Source: Paenibacillus lautus NBRC 15380 (lineage in GTDB: Bacteria > Bacillota > Bacilli > Paenibacillales > Paenibacillaceae). Taken from it: DNA of 64,000 bases. Positions 18,138-27,626 of the stretch are shown piece after piece. Within the stretch, counting starts at the first letter, position 1, and each line of letters begins with the position of its first letter. Where the stretch lies: positions 124,001 to 188,000 of the forward strand of contig NZ_BIMF01000004.1 in assembly GCF_004000945.1 (NCBI RefSeq), read 5' to 3'. The notes under the pieces are model-generated. The model made no database searches, was not told the origin of the DNA, and saw only the letters and a program-made list of their open reading frames with translations. The translations under genes and the position numbers were made by a program.

Positions 18138-18628
18138 CGATTCTCCAGCTCTTTTCTCGGCTGTTCCGGAACATACTCATACACCCGGTCAGCGATTTCC
18201 GTAAACAGCACCCCGTTCAGATGATCGATTTCATGTTGAAACGCTCTCGCAAGCAGCCCGGTACCCGTAATGATAAGCTCTTTGCCTTCGCGGTCAAGCC
18301 CCTTAACCGTCACTTTTTCCGCACGGCGCACATCCCCGTTCCATCCCGGAATGCTCAGGCATCCTTCCGGCCCGAATTGCTCGCCTTCGCTCTCCACGAT
18401 CTCCGGATTGATCATCTTGATCAAGCCATGCTCGTCACCGGCATCGATTACGATCAGACGCTTCAAAATGCCGACCTGCGGCGCAGCCAATCCGACGCCT
18501 TCCGCATCGTACATCGTGTCGGCCATATCGTCCAGGAGCTTTTGAACGTTCGGCGTAATTTTGGTAACTTCCTTTGCCTTTTTATGAAGAACCTCATCCG
18601 GTTCTTTAACGATAATTCGAATCGCCAT
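18134..18628 (-). CDS. def: peptide deformylase
   Basis: A 164-residue metalloenzyme that removes formyl groups from nascent proteins. All three motifs are present: GVGLAAPQ (residues about 45-52), EGCLSIP (metal-binding Cys) and QHEIDHLNG (two metal-binding His and catalytic Glu). AAGGATGGTG precedes the ATG. It lies 43 bases after priA and leads into fmt with an ATGA overlap. Confidence 0.98.
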   Translation of the reverse strand: MAIRIIVKEPDEVLHKKAKEVTKITPNVQKLLDDMADTMYDAEGVGLAAPQVGILKRLIVIDAGDEHGLIKMINPEIVESEGEQFGPEGCLSIPGWNGDVRRAEKVTVKGLDREGKELIITGTGLLARAFQHEIDHLNGVLFTEIADRVYEYVPEQPRKELENR

Positions 18629-18671
18629 GTCTATGACACCATCCTTGTGCTTTTCATCATTGTATGCTGTA

Positions 18672-21200
18672 TTACATTAACATTTGCGGATCAACGTCAA
18701 TACTGATCTGGAGCTTGCTGTCCCGCGCCGAATCCTGAAGCTTCTCGGCAACCGAACGCACCAGCGAGACAGCATCCATCGTTCCCCGCCATTTTATCAT
18801 ACATTGAAATCTGTATCTATTTTTCAACCGTGGAATGGGAGAAGCTACCGGACCCAATATATCGAGCGCGCTGGCGTCGAATCGGTCCAGGCTTCCAAAC
18901 CATCCCCGGCGGTCGGATTCGCTTTTGATCGTCGCGGCAAAATTCTCCGCCATTCTTACCAGCAGCGGCAGTTGTTCATGCGACAGCGTCACCAGGATCA
19001 GCCTGCAATACGGCGGATAATGGAGCGCTTTGCGGTGCTTCAGCTCGTCCTTGACGAAGGATAAATAATCATGGCTGCTTGCATGGATAATCGAATAATG
19101 CTCGGGCGTATAGGATTGGATAACCACTTCACCCGGCAGCTGATGGCGGCCTGCTCTTCCGGCAACCTGAGTGAGCAGCTGAAACGTCTTCTCGGCCGCC
19201 CGGAAATCGGGCAGGTTCAAGGCCGAATCGGCCGTAATGACACCGACCAAGGTGACATCGGGGAAATCCAGGCCTTTGGCGACCATCTGGGTGCCTAGCA
19301 GCACGTCCCCCTTTTTATCCCGAAACTGCTTCAGCAGCTTCTCATGGGAGCCTTTCTCGGTCGTGGTATCGACGTCCATCCGAATGACGCGAATGCCGGG
19401 AAACAGCTTGGCCAATTCTTCCTCGACACGCTGCGTGCCCGTACCGAAATAACGTATATGCTCGCTTCCGCAATCCGGGCAAACCTCTGGCGCTTGTGCG
19501 GCATAACCGCAATAGTGGCAGCGCAAATTATTCGATTTCTGATGATAGGTTAGCGAAATGTCGCATTCCGGACAGCCTGCCACATATCCGCAGCTCCGGC
19601 ACATGACAAACGTGGAGTAACCCCGCCGATTCAGCAGCAGCACCGTCTGTTCACCGCGTTCCAGCCTTGTCGAAATCGCGGCATGCAGGGAGCGGCTGAA
19701 CATGGAGCGATTTCCTTCACGGAGCTCCTCCCGCATATCCACGACCTGGACTTCCGGCAGCTTGTTGCCCAGCGCACGGCTCGGCATCTCCAGCAGATGA
19801 GGCGCAAAATCATCCTGAGCTTGCGATCTCGCCGCATGGTAGCTCTCCAACGAAGGGGTTGCCGAACCCAGAATGACGGCTGCACCGGTCAGCTGGGCAC
19901 GGTGAATCGCAACATCCCTGGCATGGTACTTCGGCGTTTCTTCCTGCTTATATGAGCCTTCATGCTCTTCATCCATAATGATCAGGCCCAGACGGTCAAA
20001 CGGCGCAAATACCGCCGATCGCGCACCCACGACAACGGACGCCCGGCCTTCTCTTATTTTCCGCCATTCATCGTAACGCTCCCCATCCGAAAGCCGGCTG
20101 TGCATGACAGCTACACGGTCGCCAAAACGGGCTTTGAACCGCTCCACCATTTGCGGTGTCAGCGATATCTCAGGTACCAGGACAATCGCTTGACGCTCCT
20201 GTTCGAGACAGCGCTGAATGGTCTGCAGGTAGATTTCGGTCTTGCCGCTGCCGGTTACCCCGTGCAGGAGAAACACGCCATGCTTGCGTTCACCCAGCTT
20301 GTGCACGATACTGCGGTACACCGCTTGCTGCTCCGGTGTGAGCGCCAATGGGGTGCTGGGCGTAAAATGCCGCCCTCGATACGGATCCCGGAACACTTCG
20401 ATATCCTCAAGGGTAATCAGCCCTTTGTCAGCCAGCGCCTTCACGGTGCCTGCGGTGACGCCCAGCGTCTGCAGCAGATCCTTCTGCGATATCGGCAGAA
20501 ATGCTTCCATCTCCAATATATATTGGAGCACTTCCTTCTGACGCTGGGCCTTGGCAGGAAATGAAGCCAGCGCCTGTTGCGCTTCCTCGCTCGATACGGC
20601 AAGCTCTACCGCTTTCATCGTTTTTTTCTGCAGTTTATCCTTGATTTGCTGAAATTCACTCAGCCGTCCTCGGCCGATCAGCGCTTTAATGGTAGCAGCC
20701 CCATCCGGAAATGCTCGCGTTAACTGCTGGAGCGAAACCTCGCCTCTCTGACTGACAAACCGGATCATTTCATGCTCCGACTCGCTTTCCGGCAGCAGCG
20801 CAAATAATCCGTCGCTTTCCTCCGTCAGACCTGCGTCTGGCTCGCTAAGGGAAATGTATCGCTCGGCTTTCCCTTTGAGCGCTGTTGGCAGCATCGACTG
20901 CAGAACCGATATATAACGGCATGCATAACGCTCCTTCATCCATTCTCCAAGCTCAATCAGTTCAGGCGAAAGAGGCGGCATCACATCGAGCACTTCCTGA
21001 ATCGGCTTCATTTTGGCCGTATCCATCTCGGGCCTTGGATGCAAAGAGACCACGAACCCTTGGAGCGTACGGTGCCCAAACGGCACGCCGACCCGGCTGC
21101 CTACCTCGACCCAGGGCCGGAGTTCCTCGGGAATCAAATAATCAAAAGGTCGGTCCGTATCCTTGGACGGCACGTCCACAATCACGCGGGCCATTTCCAT
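18672..21200 (-). CDS. priA: primosomal replication-restart helicase PriA
   Basis: An 842-residue helicase that recognises stalled or repaired forks and loads the replisome. An N-terminal 3' DNA-end-binding domain (ARVIVDVPSKDTDRPFDY) is followed by a winged helix. The helicase core has GVTGSGKTEIYLQ, a DEEH box, GSATPSLES and QVAGRAGR. Inserted in it is the zinc-binding cysteine array (CRSCGYVAGCPECD, CHYCGYAA, CPDCG). The ATG overlaps the coaBC stop as TGATG, with GGGAGG 8 bases upstream. It follows coaBC and precedes def, as in B. subtilis. Confidence 0.98.
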   Translation of the reverse strand: MEMARVIVDVPSKDTDRPFDYLIPEELRPWVEVGSRVGVPFGHRTLQGFVVSLHPRPEMDTAKMKPIQEVLDVMPPLSPELIELGEWMKERYACRYISVLQSMLPTALKGKAERYISLSEPDAGLTEESDGLFALLPESESEHEMIRFVSQRGEVSLQQLTRAFPDGAATIKALIGRGRLSEFQQIKDKLQKKTMKAVELAVSSEEAQQALASFPAKAQRQKEVLQYILEMEAFLPISQKDLLQTLGVTAGTVKALADKGLITLEDIEVFRDPYRGRHFTPSTPLALTPEQQAVYRSIVHKLGERKHGVFLLHGVTGSGKTEIYLQTIQRCLEQERQAIVLVPEISLTPQMVERFKARFGDRVAVMHSRLSDGERYDEWRKIREGRASVVVGARSAVFAPFDRLGLIIMDEEHEGSYKQEETPKYHARDVAIHRAQLTGAAVILGSATPSLESYHAARSQAQDDFAPHLLEMPSRALGNKLPEVQVVDMREELREGNRSMFSRSLHAAISTRLERGEQTVLLLNRRGYSTFVMCRSCGYVAGCPECDISLTYHQKSNNLRCHYCGYAAQAPEVCPDCGSEHIRYFGTGTQRVEEELAKLFPGIRVIRMDVDTTTEKGSHEKLLKQFRDKKGDVLLGTQMVAKGLDFPDVTLVGVITADSALNLPDFRAAEKTFQLLTQVAGRAGRHQLPGEVVIQSYTPEHYSIIHASSHDYLSFVKDELKHRKALHYPPYCRLILVTLSHEQLPLLVRMAENFAATIKSESDRRGWFGSLDRFDASALDILGPVASPIPRLKNRYRFQCMIKWRGTMDAVSLVRSVAEKLQDSARDSKLQISIDVDPQMLM

Positions 21201-22450
21201 CAGGACGACCTCCCGGACAACCGATCAGCCGCCAGCGTTAACAGCCTCTGGGCCACTTCCTCCTTGGACATCACTGGAAGCTGGAGGACCAGTCCTTCTG
21301 CATCAAAGATATGAACGCTGTTCGTATCCGTGCGGAAGCCCGCTCCTTCCTGTGTAACATCGTTAGCAACGATCAGATCGCAATTTTTACGTTTCAACTT
21401 TTCCCTGGCGAACTGCTCCACCGTATCGGTTTCGGCCGCAAATCCGATTAAGAACTGGGAGGTTTTTTGGCGTCCCAGGCTTTCCAGAATATCCGTTGTC
21501 TTGACAAGATCCAGCGTCATGGTCTCCCCGCGCTTTTTGATCTTTGACGTCGCTACCTCAGCAGGGCGATAATCGGCAACCGCCGCTGCTTTGACCACGA
21601 TATCGCTATGATCGAACACGCGTAGCACCGCTTCGTACATATCTTGGGCCGATTCCACCTTTTCCGTCCGGATTCCCTCTGGTGGAGCTTCATCGGTATG
21701 CGCGGCAATCAGGTGAACATCCGCTCCCAGCTGCTTGGCCGCTTTCGCGATCGCAAATCCCATTTTTCCGGAAGAATCATTCGTTATATACCGGACCGGA
21801 TCAATGCGTTCGATCGTGCCGCCGGCCGTGACAACTACCTTTTTACCATGCAATATGCCTGTGGTGCTGCTCGCTATTTCTTCATTCAACGCCACAAGCT
21901 GTGCGCGTTCTCGGAAAAACCGCTCAACCACATCAACAATCGTATCAGGCTCTTCCATCCGTCCCTTTCCGACGTATCCGCAAGCGAGAAGCCCCTCTCC
22001 AGGTTCAATCATGGACACCCCGCGGGAGACCAGCGTCTCCATATTCGCCATGACGGCCGGATGCGTGTACATATGCACGTTCATTGCCGGCGAGATCATG
22101 ACAGGTGCCGTGGTCGCTAGCAGCGTCGTGGTCAGCATGTCATCCGCCAGGCCATGTGCCATCTTGCCGATGACATTGGCTGTAGCCGGGGCGATCAACA
22201 CCAAATCGGCCAGATCGGCCAAGTGGATATGCGAGACGACCGATGGGTCCCGTTCATCAAAGGTATCGCTATAAACCGGGTTTTTGGTCAGCGTTTGAAG
22301 CGTTAATTCCGGAATGAACTGCTTCGCGGATTCCGTCATAATGACATGCACATCCGCCCCCCTCTGGACAAGCCTGCTGCATAAAGTCGCTGCTTTATAC
22401 GCGGCAATGCCACCTGTAACGCCAAGCACAATGACTTTTCCGTTCAACAT
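21200..22450 (-). CDS. coaBC: bifunctional phosphopantothenoylcysteine synthetase/decarboxylase CoaBC
   Basis: A 416-residue fusion catalysing two coenzyme A steps: CTP-dependent joining of cysteine to phosphopantothenate, then flavin-dependent decarboxylation. The N-terminal CoaC part (1-190) has GVTGGIAAYKA, SHIHLADLADLVLIAPATAN (catalytic His), SPAMNVHMYTHPAV and ACGYVGKGRM. The C-terminal CoaB part begins with KKVVVTAGGTIERIDPVRYITN and has NDVTQEGAGF. GGGGGATTGTC precedes the ATG. It is separated from rpoZ by a terminator. Confidence 0.97.
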   Translation of the reverse strand: MLNGKVIVLGVTGGIAAYKAATLCSRLVQRGADVHVIMTESAKQFIPELTLQTLTKNPVYSDTFDERDPSVVSHIHLADLADLVLIAPATANVIGKMAHGLADDMLTTTLLATTAPVMISPAMNVHMYTHPAVMANMETLVSRGVSMIEPGEGLLACGYVGKGRMEEPDTIVDVVERFFRERAQLVALNEEIASSTTGILHGKKVVVTAGGTIERIDPVRYITNDSSGKMGFAIAKAAKQLGADVHLIAAHTDEAPPEGIRTEKVESAQDMYEAVLRVFDHSDIVVKAAAVADYRPAEVATSKIKKRGETMTLDLVKTTDILESLGRQKTSQFLIGFAAETDTVEQFAREKLKRKNCDLIVANDVTQEGAGFRTDTNSVHIFDAEGLVLQLPVMSKEEVAQRLLTLAADRLSGRSS

Positions 22451-22499
22451 GACAATCCCCCGCTTTCCATTGTATAAAGGCTACATTCTCATATCTTCT

Positions 22500-22525
22500 C
22501 AAAAAAATAACAACCTTTCGGTTGT
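22500..22525 (-). terminator. rho-independent terminator after rpoZ
   Basis: ACAACC (22510-22515) and GGTTGT (22520-22525) pair around a GAAA tetraloop on the minus strand. A T-tract follows (complement of 22500-22507). Confidence 0.8.
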
Positions 22526-22574
22526 CACATTTTCGCGCGCTAACGCATGTTATTCAAATATTGAAAAAATAGTC

Positions 22575-22775
22575 TTAGTCCTGTCCCCGCTCGATTTTCA
22601 CGTAATCGCCATAGATTTCTTCCAGAGCAACACCGACAAACTTATGGGATTTCGGATTTTTCAACTCGCTGACTCCACCTTCACGCAACTGGCGTGCACG
22701 GCGGGAAGCCGCAACCACAAGAGAATATTTACTGTCTACTTTGTTCATCATTTCATCAATGGATGGATATAACAC
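22575..22775 (-). CDS. rpoZ: RNA polymerase omega subunit
   Basis: A 66-residue omega subunit that helps assemble the beta' subunit. YPSIDEMMNKVDSKYSLVVAASRRARQL is the family core. The start is GTG at 22775 with GAGGTGC 7 bases before. It follows gmk by 59 bases, the same pair as in B. subtilis (gmk-yloH), and ends at a terminator. Confidence 0.96.
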   Translation of the reverse strand: MLYPSIDEMMNKVDSKYSLVVAASRRARQLREGGVSELKNPKSHKFVGVALEEIYGDYVKIERGQD

Positions 22776-22834
22776 GGTCGAAGCACCTCTTCTTCTTTTA
22801 CTTGAAAGTTAACACCGTCTATGAAAAAGACAGC

Positions 22835-23407
22835 TTACTTTCTCACCTTACAATGTTCGGCAATAATGATAGATTGTATTCTCTCACAAGCGAGATTGAT
22901 TTCATCGTTCACTACCGCATAATCATAATGCTGCAGCAAATTGATTTCGTCAACCGCTACGGACATGCGGTGGTCGATGGTAGCTTGACTCTCGGTTCCC
23001 CGGCCCTGGATCCGATCTTTCAGTTCATCCAGAGACGGCGGCATCAGAAACACAAAGATACCTTCCGGAAACTTCTCCTTGACCTTCAGTGCACCTTGCA
23101 CTTCGATCTCCAATATAATATCCTTGCCGGAGGCTAAAGTTTCTTCCACAAAATCACGCGGGGTTCCATAATAGTTCCCGACGTATTCCGCATATTCGAG
23201 AAGCTGGTCGTTCTCAATCATATCCATGAATTGTTCCCGACTTTTGAAAAAATAGTTCACACCATGTACCTCACCGAGCCGCGGCGAACGTGTCGTAGCC
23301 GACACCGAATACACCAGCTCCGGAACCCGGCTGCGAAGTGCCGTACAGACGGTTCCTTTTCCCACCCCGGAAGGACCGGACAATACAATCAATAATCCTC
23401 TAGACAT
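22835..23407 (-). CDS. gmk: guanylate kinase
   Basis: A 190-residue kinase making GDP from GMP and ATP. It has [11 protein letters not shown] (P-loop) at about residue 10, the GMP-binding [18 protein letters not shown] segment, EIEVQGA, and the IQGRGTES lid region. The frame continues to 23551, but that extra part covers remA's end, and AGGAG lies 4 bases before ATG at 23407. Length then matches the family. remA ends 13 bases upstream. Confidence 0.97.
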   Translation of the reverse strand: MSRGLLIVLSGPSGVGKGTVCTALRSRVPELVYSVSATTRSPRLGEVHGVNYFFKSREQFMDMIENDQLLEYAEYVGNYYGTPRDFVEETLASGKDIILEIEVQGALKVKEKFPEGIFVFLMPPSLDELKDRIQGRGTESQATIDHRMSVAVDEINLLQHYDYAVVNDEINLACERIQSIIIAEHCKVRK

Positions 23408-23420
23408 AGTACTCCTCATC

Positions 23421-23681
23421 TTATTCGTCGTTGTCGTCATCTTTGCTGGACAGACGGTGAGCCACCGTTTCTGGCTGCACAGCCGATAAAATAACGTGAT
23501 CGCTATCCGTAATGATAACTGCTCGTGTCCTTCGGCCATATGTAGCATCAATCAGCATATGACGGTCCCGTGCTTCTTGAATGATCCTCTTGATCGGAGC
23601 CGATTCAGGACTCACGATTGAGATGATCCGATTGGCCGATACGATGTTTCCGAAGCCAATATTAATAAGTTTGATTGCCAT
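23421..23681 (-). CDS. remA: extracellular matrix regulator RemA (YlzA)
   Basis: An 86-residue DNA-binding regulator. In B. subtilis RemA activates matrix operons and osmoprotectant genes, binding arrays of direct repeats as an octameric ring. [20 protein letters not shown] is close to identical to the family start, and [21 protein letters not shown] is the second conserved block. The start is ATG at 23681 with GGGGGAG upstream; the open frame to 23738 is unsupported and would run into yicC. An Asp/Glu-rich tail (SKDDDNDE) ends it. It lies between yicC and gmk as in Bacillus. Confidence 0.95.
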   Translation of the reverse strand: MAIKLINIGFGNIVSANRIISIVSPESAPIKRIIQEARDRHMLIDATYGRRTRAVIITDSDHVILSAVQPETVAHRLSSKDDDNDE

Positions 23682-23734
23682 TGTGCGGTTGCTCCCCCTA
23701 TACATTTGACTCTTACTTGCCGATGAAGCTGCGG

Positions 23735-24622
23735 TCATTCCACATTAGCGGCTTGTTCACGAATCTTCTCCAGTTCCGCTTTCATTTCGACAACACGGTT
23801 TACCAGAGTCAGATGATTGGCTTTCGATCCAATCGTATTGACTTCTCTATTCATTTCTTGAATCAGAAAATCCAGTTTACGGCCTACAGGGCTCTTCTGA
23901 TGAAGCAGCTCTCTGCATTGTTCCAAATGACTGTGAAGTCGAATCAACTCCTCGTCCACATTGGAACGTTCAGCAAACAGCGCGACTTCCATTCCGAATA
24001 TATGTTCATCAACAGCAAGCGATCCGTCATCAAGAGATTCTATGCGCTGCCGCAGACGCTTCCGGTATTCTTCCGGAACTGCCGGAGCAAGTTCGGTCAT
24101 CTCTCGGTGAAGCAGCATCAATCGGTCAAGCCTCTGCCCGATGTCCTTCACGAGAAAAGAGCCTTCCCTGCTGCGCATCTGGATCAGACCATCCAGCGCT
24201 TGTTCAAGACCTTGAAGAAGCGCATCATTCCATAACTTCTGCTGCGCTTCATCCATGGGAAGTCCGCTCGGACTAACAAGAACATCTGGCAGCGACAAAA
24301 TATCCCGCACCGCCAGATCTCCCTTGATTCCATATGACTTCAAATCCTCGGCTGCCTGTAAATACGCCTGAACCATGGCGTGGTTCAGCACGGCACCCTG
24401 GGACTCGCCGTTGTTTTCCTTGTTAATATAAACATCAATCCGTCCGCGTCCGATTCGGCTCTGTACCGTCCGTCGAAGTGAATCCTCGAAGAGTGCCCAT
24501 TCACGGGGCATACGAAAGACGATTTCACAATACCGATGATTGACTGACTTCACTTCGAAAGAGATACTGTAACCTTGAAAATCGACAACGGATTGCCCAT
24601 ATCCGGTCATGCTCAATGACAT
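23735..24622 (-). CDS. yloC: YicC/YloC family endoribonuclease
   Basis: A 295-residue YicC protein. The E. coli member cleaves and influences decay of small RNAs such as RyhB. The family N-terminus SMTGYGQ is at residues 4-10, with [12 protein letters not shown] following. The C-terminal DUF1732 region shows [18 protein letters not shown], the acidic metal-binding block. ATG at 24622 gives the canonical start; an ATG 15 bases upstream is also open. It follows yitJ by 38 bases and precedes remA. Confidence 0.94.
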   Translation of the reverse strand: MSLSMTGYGQSVVDFQGYSISFEVKSVNHRYCEIVFRMPREWALFEDSLRRTVQSRIGRGRIDVYINKENNGESQGAVLNHAMVQAYLQAAEDLKSYGIKGDLAVRDILSLPDVLVSPSGLPMDEAQQKLWNDALLQGLEQALDGLIQMRSREGSFLVKDIGQRLDRLMLLHREMTELAPAVPEEYRKRLRQRIESLDDGSLAVDEHIFGMEVALFAERSNVDEELIRLHSHLEQCRELLHQKSPVGRKLDFLIQEMNREVNTIGSKANHLTLVNRVVEMKAELEKIREQAANVE

Positions 24623-24660
24623 CGGAATCACATCCATTACACTATTGTAATTGATAATTA

Positions 24661-26532
24661 TTAATGAAACAAGGGGGTCAATCGGCGGCCCGATTTCTCC
24701 CAGACATACTCCATTAATTGTACGCTCATTTCATAGAACATAAACGGCGTCATCAAATATATGCCGTTAAAATGCGCTGTTGCAACATCCAGCAGCTCCT
24801 TGCCGATCTTAACGCCCATCGCCCGGCCCGCTTCGCCTTCAAGCCCGGCCATGCGGCTGCGGACTTCGTCCGACAGTTGAATGCCAGGCACCTCGTTATG
24901 CAGATACTCTGCGTTCCGTCCGCTAGCCAGCGGCATGATGCCGATAAAGATCGGAATATCCAGATGTGCCGTCGCTTCCCTCAGCCTAACCATTAACTCG
25001 GGATCGTACACGGGCTGCGTCATCACATAATCCGCACCGGAAGCAATCTTCTTCTCCAAGCGGGCAACCGCCTTGTCCAGATGCCTTACATTGGGATTGA
25101 ACGCTGCACCGACAACGAATTTGGCCTTTTGCTTCAGCGGCTTTCCGGAAAAAGCAATGCCCTCGTTCAGCTGTTTAATCATGCGGATGATTTCAAATGA
25201 GGTCATGTCGTACACCGAGCTGGAATCCGGCAAATCCCCGAAGCGTGCCGGATCACCCGTCACCGCAAGCACATGGTCGATGCCGAGCGCATCAAAGCCC
25301 ATCATGTGCGACTGCGTACCGATCAGGTTTCGGTCACGGCAAGCGATGTGAATCAGCGGCCGCAGTCCCGTGCGTGCTTGTACCAGATGTCCAAGGGCCA
25401 TGTTGCTCATACGGGTTACGGCCAGCGAGTTATCCGCAAGGGTCAAGGCGTCGGCTCCTGCTTTTTTCAAAGCTTCCGCGCCCTTCATGAACTTGGTGAT
25501 ATCCAGATCCCTTGGAGGGTCCAGTTCCACGATCACCGTATGCCGCTCCTTCACGATATCAACAATCGTCGGCTCCCCGCTGCGCTCGTAAAACTGCTCC
25601 TGGGCCGTCTCGTGAATCACGATCCGGTTGACCTCAGCCTCTTCGACGATGGGAAGCGGCGCAGGTACGTAACCGGACAACGCCGATGAAATTTCAGCGA
25701 TATGCTCCGGCGTCGTTCCGCAGCAGCCGCCGACAATCCGGGCGCCGCGATCCGCAAACTCCAGGGCTGTCCTGCCGAAATACTCGGGACTCGCACCATA
25801 CCGGTATTCCCCGTCCACATAATCGGCGATCCCCGCATTAGGGTAGACCGAAGCCGGAAGATTCATAATGCCGTTCAGAGTCTCCAGCGCACGCATAATG
25901 CCGTTTGGACCTGTCCGGCAGTTAAAGCCGATCACGTCCGCACCTTCTTGACTCAGTATGCGGTATGCATCCGGCATCGTGAAGCCGTCCAGCGTGCGGG
26001 CAATATCCTCTACCGCAAACTGGCAGATCACCGGCAGGTCGCTCAGCATCCGAGCCTGCGCCAAAGCCAATTGAATTTCATCCACGTCATAGAACGTTTC
26101 GAGCAGAATGCCGTCAACGCCTTCCGATATGAGTACCGACAGCTGCTCTTCGAAATAACGCTTGAGCTCGCTCGTGGAAATGTTGCTTCTTTTGCCCGCG
26201 CGAATGGAGCCTACCGCACCCACTACATATCCATGATCACCGGCAGCTTCACGCGCAATTCTCACGCCTGCACGGTTAATCTCCCCTACCTTCGCCTCCA
26301 AACCGTATTTGGACAGCTTGTCATAATTGGCAGAGAACGTGTTCGTCTCTATGACCTGGGCACCCGCCTCAACATACTGGCGATGAACGTTCCCGATGAC
26401 CTCCGGGGAGGTTAAATTCAGTTCTTCATAAGAAATGCCTACAGGAAATCCTTTTTGATATAAATAAGTACCCATCGCGCCGTCACCGACCAGTACCTGA
26501 TTCTCCCATGCCTGCCGAAGATTCGGTTTCAT
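24661..26532 (-). CDS. yitJ: bifunctional homocysteine S-methyltransferase / 5,10-methylene-THF reductase (YitJ type)
   Basis: A 623-residue two-domain protein. The N-terminal homocysteine methyltransferase (about 1-290) has VGDGAMGTYLYQKG, GFNCRTGP and GGCCGTTPEH, whose Cys and Cys-Cys bind zinc. The C-terminal part (about 325-620) is a flavin MTHFR, with IVELDPPRDLDI and GVTGDP-like VTGDPARFGD plus MTQPVYDPE. It can make methyl-THF and pass methyl groups to homocysteine. GGAGGAG lies 7 bases before ATG at 26532; the frame extends to 26565. B. subtilis yitJ has a SAM riboswitch; only about 70 bases separate this gene from a terminator, and no S-box is visible. Confidence 0.94.
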   Translation of the reverse strand: MKPNLRQAWENQVLVGDGAMGTYLYQKGFPVGISYEELNLTSPEVIGNVHRQYVEAGAQVIETNTFSANYDKLSKYGLEAKVGEINRAGVRIAREAAGDHGYVVGAVGSIRAGKRSNISTSELKRYFEEQLSVLISEGVDGILLETFYDVDEIQLALAQARMLSDLPVICQFAVEDIARTLDGFTMPDAYRILSQEGADVIGFNCRTGPNGIMRALETLNGIMNLPASVYPNAGIADYVDGEYRYGASPEYFGRTALEFADRGARIVGGCCGTTPEHIAEISSALSGYVPAPLPIVEEAEVNRIVIHETAQEQFYERSGEPTIVDIVKERHTVIVELDPPRDLDITKFMKGAEALKKAGADALTLADNSLAVTRMSNMALGHLVQARTGLRPLIHIACRDRNLIGTQSHMMGFDALGIDHVLAVTGDPARFGDLPDSSSVYDMTSFEIIRMIKQLNEGIAFSGKPLKQKAKFVVGAAFNPNVRHLDKAVARLEKKIASGADYVMTQPVYDPELMVRLREATAHLDIPIFIGIMPLASGRNAEYLHNEVPGIQLSDEVRSRMAGLEGEAGRAMGVKIGKELLDVATAHFNGIYLMTPFMFYEMSVQLMEYVWEKSGRRLTPLFH

Positions 26533-26602
26533 CGCGTTTCTCCTCCACCCGACGTTTATTTTCAACTAATGTATCATAAAACCTCTCAAAAGATAAAGAG
26601 AC

Positions 26603-26630
26603 AAAAGGGAGGCCTTCCGAAGGCCTCCCT
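26603..26630 (-). terminator. rho-independent terminator after dapF
   Basis: AGGGAGGCCTT (26606-26616) pairs perfectly with AAGGCCTCCCT (26620-26630), followed by TTTTGTCTCTTT on the minus strand. Confidence 0.88.
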
Positions 26631-26714
26631 AACGTGTCCACCCCTACAGGACAAACTTTAGATCATACTGTTTTTTGCTTTTGCGAGCGGGGATTGTCAT
26701 GGCTGGCGAATGCT

Positions 26715-27554
26715 CTACAAGGCAAGCGTCCCTGCGTACACGACTTCGGCCGGCCCTGTCATGTATACATGATTGTCGGACTCATCCCACTCGATGAACA
26801 AGTCCCCGCCTTTAAGAGAGATCGTCGCGCTGCGGTCTGTCAATCCGTTCAGCACCGAGGATACCAATGTTGCGCAAGCGCCGGTCCCGCAGGCCAATGT
26901 CGGTCCTGCACCGCGCTCCCATACCCGCATATCCACTTGACCCCGTGAATTTACCGTCGCAAACTCCACATTAATCTTTCTCGGGAACAGCGGATGCACC
27001 TCCAGCTTGGGTCCCCATACACCAAGGTCGAAGTTAATTGCATCGTCCACATAAATGACGCAGTGCGGATTGCCCATGGACACGGCGGTGAAACGGAATT
27101 CCCGGCCGTCCACTTCAATGGGATGATTCACCACCGGATTAAGATCAACCAAGGTTGGCACGCTGAGTCCGTTCAGGCCCGGTTCACCCATATCGACCCG
27201 GACGCTGCTTACCTGACCGTCCTGCACCGTGAGGCGTACTTGCTGTACTCCGGCGCCGATGGTTTCAATAGTAATCTCCTCTCGGTCAATATGGGCGTGA
27301 TCATACACATATTTCGCGACACACCGAATGGCGTTGCCGCACTGCTCCGCTTCGGAACCGTCTGAATTCATTATGCGCATCATGAAGTCAGCCTTCGTGG
27401 AAGGCAGAATATATACAAGTCCGTCTGCACCGATGCCGAAAAAGCGATTGCACAGCTTCACGGCCCGTTCGGATGCATTGGATGGAAGTTCTTGCTCGCC
27501 ATATACGACAACGAAGTCGTTGCCAAGTCCATGCATTTTCGTAAATTCCATCAT
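26715..27554 (-). CDS. dapF: diaminopimelate epimerase
   Basis: A 279-residue cofactor-free racemase-type enzyme converting LL- to meso-diaminopimelate for lysine and peptidoglycan. The KMHGLGNDFVVV start is diagnostic. Both catalytic cysteines are seen, in EAEQCGNAIRC and in PTLACGTGACATL. GAGGAG lies 9 bases before ATG at 27554, immediately followed by a second ATG. The open frame to 27596 lacks a site. It sits 72 bases after yloB, an insertion relative to the B. subtilis ylo region. Confidence 0.97.
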   Translation of the reverse strand: MMEFTKMHGLGNDFVVVYGEQELPSNASERAVKLCNRFFGIGADGLVYILPSTKADFMMRIMNSDGSEAEQCGNAIRCVAKYVYDHAHIDREEITIETIGAGVQQVRLTVQDGQVSSVRVDMGEPGLNGLSVPTLVDLNPVVNHPIEVDGREFRFTAVSMGNPHCVIYVDDAINFDLGVWGPKLEVHPLFPRKINVEFATVNSRGQVDMRVWERGAGPTLACGTGACATLVSSVLNGLTDRSATISLKGGDLFIEWDESDNHVYMTGPAEVVYAGTLAL

Positions 27555-27626
27555 AAAACCCATCTCCTCTGCAATTGCTATGCTCGTGCTTAGCATATCG
27601 CAGAGGTGATGGGCTATCCATTCAAT

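Noticed and set aside
22835..23551. Longer gmk with 48 extra N-terminal residues
   Set aside because: The extension overlaps the 3' end of remA, while AGGAG precedes the inner ATG at 23407 and gives the family length.
26533..26602. SAM (S-box) riboswitch before the yitJ-like gene
   Set aside because: The gap to the upstream terminator is too short and the S-box conserved blocks are absent.
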